NCBI GenBank assembly: GCA_949318235.1
Contig: OX439133.1
Span: forward strand, 10,582,347 to 10,646,346
Direction of reading: 5' to 3'
Source of the DNA: Ecdyonurus torrentis
Lineage: Eukaryota > Arthropoda > Insecta > Ephemeroptera > Heptageniidae
Length of the DNA stretch: 64,000 bases
The notes under the pieces: model-generated
The model's input: only the letters and a program-made list of their open reading frames with translations
What the model was told of the DNA's origin: nothing
Database searches by the model: none
Program-made: the position numbers and the translations under genes
Shown: positions 26,627 through 54,390 of the stretch, piece by piece
Numbering within the stretch: the stretch's first letter is position 1
How the letters are laid out: the number at the start of each line of letters is the position of its first letter

Positions 26627-27092
26627 ATGAGGAAGGTGAATTGAATTTTTTTTTTTTTTTTTGAGTTAATGATATTTTTGGAAAAAGCTTTAAAAAATTT
26701 TGAGGCGCAATTTTTTCTTAGGACGATTGGAGCTTGCGAAGTACCTTTAATTAATATTTGAAAATCGGCCTAGAAAGCCTGTGACGTCATCAGTCCACTT
26801 TTTTCTCGGCAAATACTACTAATCGTTTGAGGTTTAGTAACCAGTTTAATGAAATCAGCTCGTCTTCAGGATTTCAAAAAACTGGCTACTTAACCTTCTA
26901 CGGTCAAAACTTTCCGAAATAAATGCCTGGTTGATGACGTCACAGGCTTTTTAAGTCGATTTTCAACAATTAATTAAAAATACTTCCCATGCTTAAATCG
27001 TTCTAAGAAAAAATAACGCCTCAAAAATTGTTAACGCTCTTTTCAAAAATATCATAAAAAGTGGGGGTCAAAAAAATTTGCCTTCCTCATTA
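26627..27092. mobile_element. 465-bp palindromic MITE in spacer
   Basis: AATGAGGAAGGTGAATT at the left and AATTTGCCTTCCTCATT at the right, with internal inverted arms such as GCCTGTGACGTCATC against GATGACGTCACAGGC. Non-coding. Confidence 0.7.
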
Positions 27093-27138
27093 TAACATAA
27101 AGCTTAATTTATTACGATTAATTTTTTTATTGAAATTA

Positions 27139-27175
<37 letters not shown>

Positions 27176-27178
<3 letters not shown>

Positions 27179-28538
27179 GGCCGGCTTGGGGCACGTTGGC
27201 CCGGTCTGGCAATCTGGGAATTGGCCCACATATGCTGGGGGGTCTGGGGGGCACCAGCCCCCCAGCTTGCGCCGCAGGCGAAATTTTTTTTAAAAGGGGG
27301 CGTGGCACTGGTTTTTATGCTAATTTTGAATTAAATTTTAATTTTTTCACATTTTTTTAAAATAATGTATAACACTATTATATTAAAAAATAAGTATGCA
27401 ATTGAACCATGACATTATTTTGATATACTACGATCTACATGACATGACCTTCGGCCACCTTAAAAAAAATATTAGACAAAAAAATTGATGTATGATAGAA
27501 AACAAACTATATTGAAGGAAATTGTTATAATGTAATGATTTAATTGAAGTATGGGGGAAAAAAGAAAAAAAGGGGGGGGGGGGGCAGAACAGGGATTTGT
27601 AAATTTATAATTATAGGTGTAGATAACTTAAAATTTTTTCGAATGGTTTGACTTGAAAGAGCTTGATTTTGAGCTTAAATTTGAAAAAAACGAGCCATTA
27701 CTTGGGGAAATCAATATTTAGGCCAAAATTTAAAAAAAAAAAAAAAAGCTCTTGAACCTGTGTGTCAAAAAAAAAAAAAAAAAAAAGGCTCAATTCTCAT
27801 TATATACAAAAATTTATTTTTATTTTGAAGACAAAAGTTGTAAATTATTATTATTTTTAAGTATTAACAATTGATTTTACATGCTATAGAGAATTATAAA
27901 TATATTGTACTAAAAAAAAAGTTTTATCCTTTTTTTTATCTTGTATTCTTTGCAAATGCTTTTTTTTAACGAGTCATTTACGGGCTCATCTCGTGTTTAG
28001 AAATATATATTTAACAATAAATATATTTTTTATAAATAATATAAATAAAATATAAATATAGGGCTATGAATTTAATAACTTTCCAAAATATAATATTTTA
28101 TTTACATACTATAGTGCAAGAAGTATTGAAAAAAAAAACGCAAATACGACGGCTTAAAAAGAAGGGTTTAATTGAAACTCATAAATAAAAAAATGATATC
28201 ACTTCTTTTCAAATAATAAAAAAGTGGGCTATTTTTCAAAGTACCTTTGAACTTTTTTTAATTGATTTTTTTTTCCATCAGAACCAAAGGCCCGCAAAAG
28301 CAAAGTCCCTATCCAGGAGCCCGCGGATTAACTTGTACGGCCTTATGCCTAGCTGGCCCAAGTGCATAAAAAAATTTAGTTGGCTTGCAATGATCTCAAT
28401 GCATTTTTTTTTTAGTTACAATAAAAATGCGCATTTCAAGTAATTTGTGTGCATGCATAATAGATTAAATTCATATGATACAAAATTAAATTTAAAAAAA
28501 TATGCTGGCAAAGGTTTTAAAGTTTAGTTGTTTTTTCT

Positions 28539-28570
<32 letters not shown>

Positions 28571-28998
28571 ACTAATTAAGAGCAAGCAAAAAGGCCCGCA
28601 AAGTCAAAAGCCCGGGCCGCGGGATCCCGGCCTTACGTCTTATGCCAAGCCGGCCCTGATCAGATTCATTATCAGATTTTTCACTTTCACTACGTATACT
28701 AATTTTTTGCATAACTAAGATTTTCATTTCTCTGCTCTGTCTCTGAATTAAATAAACTGTAGAAGTAGAAAAACTATTATATTGTGCTGCAAACTTTTGA
28801 GTAAATTTAAATTATTGTCTTCTTCTTCTTTCTTTCTTTCTTTTCTTTTCTTTTCTTTTTCTTTTTCTTTTTCTTTTTCTTTTACTTTTTCTTTTTCTTT
28901 TTCTTTTTCTTTTTTTTTTTCTTTTTCTGGCCCGCTTGGCCCGCAATGACGTTGGCCCGGTCTGCGATCGCAGACCTCGTCTTATGGCCAAGCCGGCC

Positions 28999-29001
<3 letters not shown>
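27176..29001. mobile_element. hAT-like non-autonomous element, copy 1
   Basis: Terminal inverted repeats CAGGGCCGGCTTGG and CCAAGCCGGCCCTG, inserted in a TA tract (8-bp TATATATA flanks are possible but uninformative there). Left 500 bp and several internal blocks match 41354-42561. A second end-like sequence at about 28588-28660 shows a nested related element. No transposase frame. Confidence 0.72.
28821..28928 (+). repeat. TTTTC/TTTTTC pyrimidine array inside hAT-like element
   Basis: Imperfect CTTTTT units inside 27176-29001; absent from the matching part of 41354-42561, which has only a short T-rich run. Confidence 0.85.

Positions 29002-29055
<54 letters not shown>
29002..29055. repeat. 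TA microsatellite flanking the hAT-like element
   Basis: Continues the TA tract found at 27143-27175 on the element's other side, so the element split one array. Confidence 0.9.
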
Positions 29056-29057
<2 letters not shown>

Positions 29058-29397
29058 CAAGTTTGTGCAGAAATAAATAAGTATTTAATTAAGTATTAAT
29101 TAATTTATGAGCAGTTATATGATTTTTAAATAACATATTATAAAATATGATATTTTTGTTATTGTAGAAAAAGAAAAGAATAATTTCCTTCAATACTTAT
29201 TGTCTTTTGTACTTTTTTAAGTAATGTATAATTTATTATAATGAATTTTTAGAACGTAATTAAACCGATTGATGAGGCTATGCCTTGGTTGGAGTATATG
29301 TACACTCCCCCGAAATAAATCTGACCGGTCGCGTTAAAGTTTCCTCATATATTTAACATTTGGAGACATGAACGCTGCGGTCAGATATCTCGGGGGA

Positions 29398-29699
29398 GTG
29401 TACAGTATGGAGCTCAATAAATGTTAAAGAGAAACTATTGGTCCACAAAATTACAATAGCAAAGTGTGTCTGCTGCAGCAGTTCTCCACCTTCTCAGGCT
29501 GGTTGTCATTGCAGTGGCCAACGACATAAATATAAGCACACCTCCTTGATTATGCACACCTTATTCTCTCTCTCTCTCTCTCTCTCTCTCGCAGTTCTAA
29601 AATATAATGCTTAACTGCTTCATCAAACAAAAAGACATTTTCTATAAACATGTTTGTTTTTGCATGTGATATTATTCTTTTCACAGGATGTAAAATATC

Positions 29700-29752
<53 letters not shown>

Positions 29753-29920
29753 GTGCATAGTCAAAGAGGTGTGCGTATATTTATGTCGTTGGCCACTGCA
29801 ATGACAACTAGCCTGAGAAGGTAGAAAACTGCTGCAGCAGACACACCTTGCTATTGTAATTTCGTGGACCAATAGTTTCTCTTTAACTCTTTAACAGTTA
29901 TTGAGCTTCATACTGTACCT
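29398..29920. mobile_element. Large inverted repeat with about 170-bp arms
   Basis: GTACAGTATGGAGCTCAATA...AAGAGAAACTATTGGTCCAC on the left is mirrored by GTGGACCAATAGTTTCTCTT...TTGAGCTTCATACTGTAC on the right. The arms also carry CTGCTGCAGCAG and GTTGGCCACTGCAATGACAA. The CT run on the left (29571-29591) faces the GA run on the right (29702-29748). Confidence 0.75.
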
Positions 29921-29995
29921 TGTGGAAATTAATATAAAAAAATAATTATTTAAAGTAGGTAAGTGGCAGAAAGATCAGTTACTAAATCTCTTTAT

Positions 29996-30197
29996 TTCCC
30001 TCTCCCTCTCCCTCTCCCTCTCCCTCTCCCTCTCCCTCTCCCTCTCCCTCTCCCTCTCCCTCTCCCTCTCCCTCTCCCTCTCCCTCTCCCTCTCCCTCTC
30101 CCTCTCCCTCTCCCTCTCCCTCTCCCTCTCCCTCTCCCTCTCCCTCTCCCTCTCCCTCTCCCTCTCCCTCTCCCTCTCCCTCTCCCTCTCCCTCTCT
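29996..30197 (+). repeat. TCCCTC hexanucleotide array
   Basis: About 33 units, nearly perfect. ORFs reading Leu-Pro, Gly-Arg or Glu-Arg across it are artefacts. Confidence 0.97.
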
Positions 30198-30587
30198 TTC
30201 TCTCTCTCATTATTTCTTTTTACGCGTACTTTAAATTTTGCGACGTTATAAAAAAAAAAAAAAAAAAAAAAAATGAATAAATATAAAAATTTCCAATTTT
30301 GCCAATAAAATGCACTGTGGAAAAGTAATATGTTTAAATTGGCATATCGTAAACTATAAAACTCATGCATAATAAATACATTATAAGATAACTAATCTAA
30401 TCATGTTGCATGAATATGATTAAATGTAAGAGTGGATACCATAATCTATAAAGTATTCTGTACTTTTTATCATTATATATAGCGGAACTAAACTTCCTGC
30501 TTTTTTTTTATTTTTTTTTTATTACTCCGTAATTTGTAATTTGCAATAAAAATATCATCCAAATAAGACTTTGGATTACGCATTATT

Positions 30588-30895
30588 AGGGTTCGCATTA
30601 CGTCATTCTGAATTCTATTTGATTCTCTTCTTGAGCAATGAATAACATTGCTCAGCATATAGAACCAACGTAGTTTTTAGTTATTTTCTTTGGAAAATTA
30701 GCTATTTTTTGTTATTATTATTTTGCTTGCATACTTGAAACACTAATTCAACCTGTTAAGTGTTAACAGCATCAATGCTCTGAAAAATATTGCGAAATAT
30801 TTTTAAACTTGCAAAATGAGTCATATTCTTATACTGGCCCATGTTATTTAGCGCTCACTTATGGCGTCGACTTTAACATGAATGAAACCACCCTA
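30588..30895 (+). mobile_element. MITE family F, second spacer copy
   Basis: Starts AGGGTTCGCATTACGTCATT and ends GTCGACTTTAACATGAATG...CACCCTAT. Colinear with 26032-26327. Confidence 0.68.
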
Positions 30896-30959
30896 TACAT
30901 ACACGAATGCGACGTGGTATAAAAAAACATATATTTAGATGCGGATGATGAAATACTTG

Positions 30960-31079
30960 GTGTGAGATCACGTAGTGTATAGGCATTTTGCCTTTTTCTC
31001 ATCACCTGTTGGGTAATTTACATGTTTGTTTTTTTATGTATAATATCTAAACCCAATAAAGAACTATTATTATTATTAT
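30960..31079 (+). mobile_element. Probable 3' end of a second non-LTR retrotransposon
   Basis: AACCCAATAAAGAACTATTA followed by a short TTA tandem tail, again LINE-like. Nothing coding upstream. Confidence 0.4.
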
Positions 31080-31530
31080 GAAAAAATATTTGATAGATGG
31101 AATACGGTTTATAGTATAAATATATTAATATGAAAGTATTTAAGTTTCGGGTAATTTTTGCAATAATTTGAATTTTTGGGAATTTTTATAAGGATTAATT
31201 TGTCTGTATTTTTTTGTAAAATTCCAATTACTCTATTCAATGTTTGCTAATTGTCATGTCGTTGAAAAGTTATTGTTCAAAGCCTAACTTTTTTTTTCTT
31301 TTTGCAGACGCTTTGTAACAGAAATTCTATATTATAAGTTAGAATTACATATTTGAAAGTGTTTATCGAATCTAAGATATAATTAAAGCAATTAAAAATA
31401 AATATTTCTTATTTTATTTTAACGTCCTCTTAAGCATTTAAATGGAGGTAATCAGTAAGAAAACAAAATTTAAAATACGTAAAAGTAAGTTTAGGAGTTC
31501 TCATTGAAATTCCTCCTGCAAATTCCTCCT

Positions 31531-31568
<38 letters not shown>

Positions 31569-31626
31569 GTTCGATGTTTTGCACAGTATAATTATGTAGT
31601 GTGACTTCTTAACAATGATCAGCTAC

Positions 31627-31659
<33 letters not shown>

Positions 31660-32131
31660 GACACATTCAATAGTTCATATTCTTTTTTGAGCCGATAAAA
31701 GAGAGTCGCATGTTGAGCATGGAACATTTTTTTGTGTGTGTGAAGTTTCATTCAATCATATCAGGTCTAAAGTTGTAAACGAAGAAATAACAATGATTAA
31801 CCATACATATACAAACGTAGTAAATAACAGGTAATGATGCCATGATCAGATATTCTTAACATAGGAAAAATATATCAAAGCTGGCTCAATATTTGTGTGC
31901 GTATAGTTTACACCACGAACTATAATAGAGACTTGCATGAAAAGAAGGATAGTAAGTTAGAAAAACAGAAACAAAAGCTCGCCCACAAGCCTGTAAGAGC
32001 AACTTATTTTTATCAGTTTTAATCGAATGAAAAAACCAAATATCAACTAATTATAGCATATATTATAAATAATCATTCTACAATTTCCTCATTCTGCTTC
32101 CTACTTGTTTATGTTCATGATCTTAACAAAT

Positions 32132-32166
32132 TTCACTTGTCAGCTGAACTCGCAAGACGGGAAACG
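32132..32166 (+). other. Candidate non-coding first exon (end) and splice donor of integrin copy 2
   Basis: TTCACTTGTCAGCTGAACTC and ACGGGAAACG followed by donor GTAAGCAAAG at 32167. Aligns with 6180-6215 upstream of copy 1, with gaps of only a few bases, and the downstream intron also aligns (ATCTCTCATA / ATATCTCATA). Copy 2 coding exon 1 likewise starts 2 nt before its ATG, so such an exon is needed. Transcription start not visible. Confidence 0.5.
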
Positions 32167-32496
32167 GTAAGCAAAGCAAGCATCTCTCATACAATAAATC
32201 ATCTGAATGCTAATTATTATTCCTTATATCTTACTTCAGCTTGTACAGTCATTTTATTTAAAAATGAATATTTATTGGCTTATGGCTATTTAAGGCAATC
32301 AGATGGAGATTTCAGTTGACGTAAAACTCTATCTAAATACATGTTATTACCATAATATAATGCCTATAGAAATTCATTTTTTTAGTAAAATGACCGTACT
32401 TGGATTTATTAATCTTTCGTTACTTCTGCTTACAAAAATTTCACCATTATTACTGCCGTGGGGTCAAATCGATCTCAGAAATGTTACAGGTACGGG

Positions 32497-32530
<34 letters not shown>

Positions 32531-32880
32531 AACTATTTATGTATATATATATTTCAGTTCTAAAATCTGCTCCCCAATTAAGGCAAGTAAACCGAGAGCC
32601 TGGGAATTTTATTTCGAAACTTTTTTTTACATGGGTTTTGAATTTCGTTGGAGTACGAAATATTCTAGGCAGTAACGATAGGTTAAATCCTTTTTATTCT
32701 TCTTCTTTTTATAATATTGATTTATTTTTATGATTTGTGTTTTCTAGTCCCCTCCCCCCCCCCCCCCCCCCGATGTATGTTGCGATTGTTTATTAAATTA
32801 TATGTAGGTCAGAATTCACTTTTTATTGAATTATATGGAGATCTGATTACAAATACAAATTGCCATGTTGAACTCAACAT

Positions 32881-34192
32881 CAGTGGCGGCCCAATAGAGG
32901 GGGATGAGGGGACATTTCCCCCGGGCGCCGGGGTAAAAAGGGCACCGGAGCAAAAAGGGCGCACGGCGAGAGAAATTAGTGGCTAATAAATTATTATAAA
33001 AACTACAATAAAATAGCCTAAAAATCAAAAAAACATATGAAATTGAAGCTTGATAATGCACAATCTGTAAAATAGTAATGCACTTAATGTCAGCATTTTA
33101 TGTAAAATGAAAATGATTTAAAAACTCAATTTTTTATATAATTTTTTGTTTTAGTTTTTTTTTTAAGAACCAATGAACAGTTTTCTATCCGCCACAAATA
33201 ATTATTTGTGGAGTTAGTAAAGTAACTTAAATTCGGCTCAAATAAAATCTTCCGCAAATTAAGGGAATTAAGTAAAAGATATATCTGCAAATAAAACATC
33301 AAGCTCTTCGTCATGCGAAAAATTTTACTTGAACAACTTCTGAATAAAAATACTTTAGAGTGTTTTATTATACAGATCAACTTTTATTGACTTTGAGTAT
33401 AAAAACAATTTTTACGAGATTATTATTATTATTTTACGGAGAGCAAAATTATTGCAAATCGCATATTTAAATTTACATGGATCAATTGTAAAAAAATAAT
33501 AATAATAATAAAAAAACTCGAAAATTTGTTGTGGATAAATCCGTAAAATCAATTTTTAGAACCAAACTTTTCAACCTGGAAAGTATTTTTAAAACACCGT
33601 AAAAAAAAAAAAAAAAAAAAAAAAATCAAAAAAAATCAAAAAAAAAAAAAATCAAAGCAAGGGTCAAAATCGGGGTTTAAATGTTCAAATATAGATTCAT
33701 TGGCATTGGGGGTGGTGCATTTTGCGACTTTTTCACACTCTGTTGTGACAACATGCAGTTTTTTTTTTTTTTTTTTTTTAATTTAAATTTTGGGTACAGC
33801 ATGCACACTCTATACTTAATACAGAAAATAAAAATACAATCCTACCTTAAAGTACATGCTACCTTTAATATATATGTCGTAAATAAATATTTAAAAAGCA
33901 ATTTAGAATAATGTTCTTTTATTGAAGAAAAAAATATCAATATTTTTCTTCGATTTTATATACTCAAATGCGGTGTAAAAAATATTAAATTTGAGGTACT
34001 TGAATTGTAATAGCAAATTCTTTTAGGTATACTAATTGTGCATTTTATGCCAAAAAGGGGCGTGGCCCCCAAAAAATCGCGCCTACTGCGCAATAGGGGG
34101 CTTCGCCCCATTTGCCTGATTATGCTATTTCTACGGGTAAGGGCGCACCGCGAGTTTATCCCCCGGGCGCCCAATTTGACGGGCCGCCACTG
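32881..34192. mobile_element. hAT-like non-autonomous element with perfect 8-bp duplication (5' intron, integrin copy 2)
   Basis: Inverted ends CAGTGGCGGCCC and GGGCCGCCACTG with sub-terminal CCCCCGGGCGCC on both sides. CTCAACAT is present at 32873-32880 and again at 34193-34200. The 1.3-kb interior is AT-rich without a transposase. It lies between the candidate non-coding exon and coding exon 1. Confidence 0.85.
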
Positions 34193-34198
34193 CTCAAC

Positions 34199-34264
<66 letters not shown>
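34199..34264. repeat. TA microsatellite beside hAT-like element
   Basis: Directly follows the right-hand target duplication of 32881-34192. Confidence 0.9.
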
Positions 34265-34269
<5 letters not shown>

Positions 34270-34506
34270 AGTACGTAAATATAGATTAAACATCCGTGTA
34301 TAACATAAATCATGAACAGGAAAGTTTTTTTTTTTAACTTTATCAAAAAGTTTACATTAGTCCTACCAAGACATGACGTCTTATCGGTAGGTTCTAGAAT
34401 TAATACACAATTTTTTACATTCAGTTTATTATAATGCATACATATAAAATACACAAAGTTAGCATTTATACAGAAAGACAAGAAAGCTTACTCATTTTAC
34501 ATATTA

Positions 34507-34542
<36 letters not shown>

Positions 34543-34769
34543 ACCACATGAGTTTACCTATTGTGAATATAATAATAAGCTGATTCTTTTTTTCCATGCA
34601 CTAATAGTTAATCAACTATGGAGATAATATCATGTAACTTTCTAACCTTTATTCGTATATTTAGAGGGTATTTTAGTTAGTTTCTTTTTATGCATAAATT
34701 AAGCATTACTACACAACGCAACAGCCAACACCACCCATATATAAGAGAAAAAATAATTAATGAAATTAA

Positions 34770-34985
34770 CATGGTATCTTATGGGTCATGGTATTAAAAC
34801 TTCAAAAAAAAAAAAAAAATCACAAAAATTTAGCAGGGTGATCCCCAAATATTTTAGATTTTTCCACCTACCTTATCCTAAAATGTATCACAGTAGAATA
34901 TGAAAATTTTCTTTCGTTATATTTTTAATCTTTTTAACAAAGCCCGGCGCAGTAGCTGATGTCCTACTTAAGGGGCCGTATATGT
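34770..34985 (+). mobile_element. Decayed relative of MITE family C
   Basis: The order TTATGGG...TTAAAACTTCAAAAA...CAGGGTGATCCCCAAA...AATGTATCA follows family C but with many differences; the ends are lost. Lies just upstream of the tRNA-like gene. Confidence 0.4.
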
Positions 34986-35028
34986 TGGTAAGCCCCATAA
35001 ACATAGCAGGGGTCTCGGTAGCTAAGGA

Positions 35029-35099
35029 GTCTCGGTAGCGTAATGGTTAACGCAGTGGTCTGGGAAACCAAAGATCCGGGTTCAGTCCCGGTCGAGCCG
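35029..35099 (+). tRNA. tRNA-like gene or pseudogene (anticodon-position GGG, Pro-like)
   Basis: Folds as a cloverleaf: acceptor GTCTCGG with TCGAGCC (six of seven pairs counting one G-T), D-stem GCGT/ACGC perfect, anticodon arm TGGT-CTGGGAA-ACCA, T-arm CCGGG/CCCGG. Defects: one acceptor mismatch, one anticodon-stem mismatch and a T-loop one base short (TTCAGT). A TTTT follows at 35106-35109. A partial second start (GGTCTCGGTAGC) lies just upstream at 35011-35022. More likely a tRNA-derived SINE head or pseudogene than a working tRNA. Confidence 0.4.
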
Positions 35100-35282
35100 A
35101 ATTCCTTTTCAATGTCAGTTTACTGCTTATATAACACGGTGTAACACGAAAGCTAATCCCTTTCATTAAAACTTCCCGTGTAAAATAGGCGTTAAATTAC
35201 AAACTCTCATAATGAATGTTTCTTTGGTAGAGTGGGGAGGAACAGTCATATTATACAGAATAATATAATTTATTTTCCAGGG

Positions 35283-52419
<17,137 letters not shown>

Positions 52420-52524
52420 CAGTCTCAACTACCTACTAATAATTTGAATATTTAAGATTTTTACTACAAATGTGGGGAAAAAACACACACTTTTAATTAA
52501 AGTTTCCAAACATTAAAAAAAAAA

Positions 52525-52538
52525 AATAAAAAAATAAA
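52525..52538 (+). terminator. Candidate poly(A) signals, copy 2
   Basis: Two AATAAA motifs (52525-52530 and 52533-52538), 106 nt and more after the stop. AATAAA is frequent by chance in such AT-rich DNA. Confidence 0.4.
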
Positions 52539-52689
52539 AGTTATATATAAATTTATTCAAATAAAATAAGTAAATTATTTAAAAATGAGACAAAAGTAGT
52601 TTTTTTGAAACGAAAATAAACCTTTACATTTACGTAAAAAAATAAATAAAAAAATAAAACAAAACATTTAAACAAAACATTTAAACAAA

Positions 52690-53235
52690 ACAAAATTTTC
52701 AACAGTGGTCCGACTGCATGTGCTCTGAGATTCTTACCGGTCGTACCCTTAGTATGATGCTATCTTTCTAAACTGACAACGTGATAATTAGAAACTGGGG
52801 ACTGTTTACTATTATTGGACTTCCTTGTATACAAGTAGACTGCCGGGCCTATATATAGGGAGCCTTGTCTACCCATTAGTGTATACAACATGCTTGTTCT
52901 CATTAGGGCTTACAGTATATCGTCTGCCATCGCCAAACCTCCTTCCATATGTCGAAGGAGAAATGACCATATTATCTTAATATTATGGCATGCACGAAAT
53001 GTATGTATCAGTACGAGCAGGACATTACCACACTTCTAATCATGTGGCTATATAAATATACCGACATACGAAGGTGGTGCTCGCACTCTGACAGAGGTCT
53101 ACGTACTCTACACCCTGGGCGTTATAAGAGAAGCTCTCAGCAGTCACCATGCTACATTCGCCACTTGCAACAGTCATTAACCTGCATTTCATGTTTAAGT
53201 GTTGTGCCAAATAAATATAATTAAATAATGCACTT
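52690..53235 (+). mobile_element. LTR-like block downstream of integrin copy 2
   Basis: About 540 bp of near-normal GC in an AT-rich region, with TATATATAGGGAGCC and GGCTATATAAATATACC promoter-like boxes and a terminal AATAAATA. No second copy, primer-binding site or coding region was seen, so a solo LTR is a guess. The 79-codon ORF inside has no recognisable features. Confidence 0.35.
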
Positions 53236-53339
53236 TAAATTTGTGCTTTTTTATATATATATAGGCATTTTATTAAGTTTTATTATTATTAGCCTATTAT
53301 TTTATTAAAGTAATGAAAATATATTGATAATACAGTATA

Positions 53340-53403
53340 TTGAGAAATAAAGGAACATTTGTTTGGAGGCCGACTATAAGCGATTTCGCTTACATCTGCT
53401 TCC
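53340..53403. mobile_element. Half-copy of MITE family E
   Basis: AATAAAGGAAC, GGAGGCCGACTATAAGCGAT and TTTCGCTTACATCTGCTTCC match the left arm of 13210-13372; the right arm is missing. Confidence 0.55.
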
Positions 53404-53776
53404 ATTTCGGCGTACTATGCATCTTTATCAGTCATTATAATAATAATTATCAAAAAGTCAATTCAAAGCTTCGAACGCCTGCCAAACCAAATAACGCATC
53501 CCGCTGTACAATACGATTAAAAGAGTATAATTATAGTATAACTTACATGATATTTTAATTATAATAAATTTATTAGTTAATTATATGTGAATGATAATTA
53601 TTAATCAAAGTTATTAATTTAATTTACTCAGTAAATTATCGTCTATCAATAAAAGTTTTATTTTTAATAAACTTAAAAGTAAATGATAAAAATAAATTGT
53701 TATATATGATACTAATTATATTAAGGAAAATAAACTATCACGGTTAGGTATAATAAGTTTGACAGAAAGGTGTACG

Positions 53777-54045
53777 AGAAACCAGCAAGTAAGGGCCTTT
53801 CCATGGTGAAGCGAGTCCCATAGCTCAGTAAAAATATTACTATATGATATTAATAATAAAAATTATGGTTTTCCCCGAATTTGTACGGGCTGCGATGAAG
53901 GCGGTGGAGTTTATTGCAAAAATATATCAAATATGTTTTAGCTTATTATCTCTGTACTATAGCAAGATTTTTACTGAGCTATAGGACAATTATCTTTTTA
54001 CTTTGGTAATTATAGGCCCTAGCTGGTTTCTCCTATAATTTCCTT
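53777..54045. mobile_element. Inverted-repeat element just before a family C MITE
   Basis: CGAGAAACCAGC...AGGGCC at the left is mirrored by GGCCCTAGCTGGTTTCTCC at the right, and an inner CCATAGCTCAGTAAAAAT by ATTTTTACTGAGCTATAGG. Confidence 0.6.
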
Positions 54046-54056
54046 TCAAATTTATT

Positions 54057-54390
54057 AGGGAGTAGGGTACCGACCTTATATCTCAAAAGCTAGAACGTGT
54101 TTTGGGTCTAAATTTGGTGTCATTGTGTAGCTAAGGGTCACACCTAGCCATCATAAAAATTTCATGATGTTTGACCGTCCCGAAAAAATGAAAAAATGAT
54201 TGAAATTAACATTGGGCCTTAAGGGCTTAAAATTTCAAAAAAAATTATGTAAAATTAATATGCACGGTGACCCCCCAAAACTTTTATATATTTAAAATTC
54301 TTTCAAACTGAAGTATCATTGTGCAAAATTTCAAAAATTTTTGACGATAAAAGTTTGAGTTTAATGGCCGACGTCGGTACCCTACTCCCT
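54057..54390 (+). mobile_element. MITE family C, copy 4
   Basis: Best-preserved copy: both ends intact (AGGGAGTAGGGTACCGACC and GACGTCGGTACCCTACTCCC). In the 3' flank of integrin copy 2. Confidence 0.78.

Noticed and set aside
26330..26644. 104-codon ORF in spacer
   Set aside because: Starts at a MITE end, reads a charged low-complexity start and has no recognisable domain or splice context.
29996..30197. Telomere-like repeat
   Set aside because: The unit TCCCTC is not a known telomere repeat and the array is short and interstitial.
29963..30370. Leu-Pro, Gly-Arg and Glu-Arg repeat ORFs
   Set aside because: Translation of the TCCCTC array; no flanking coding signal.
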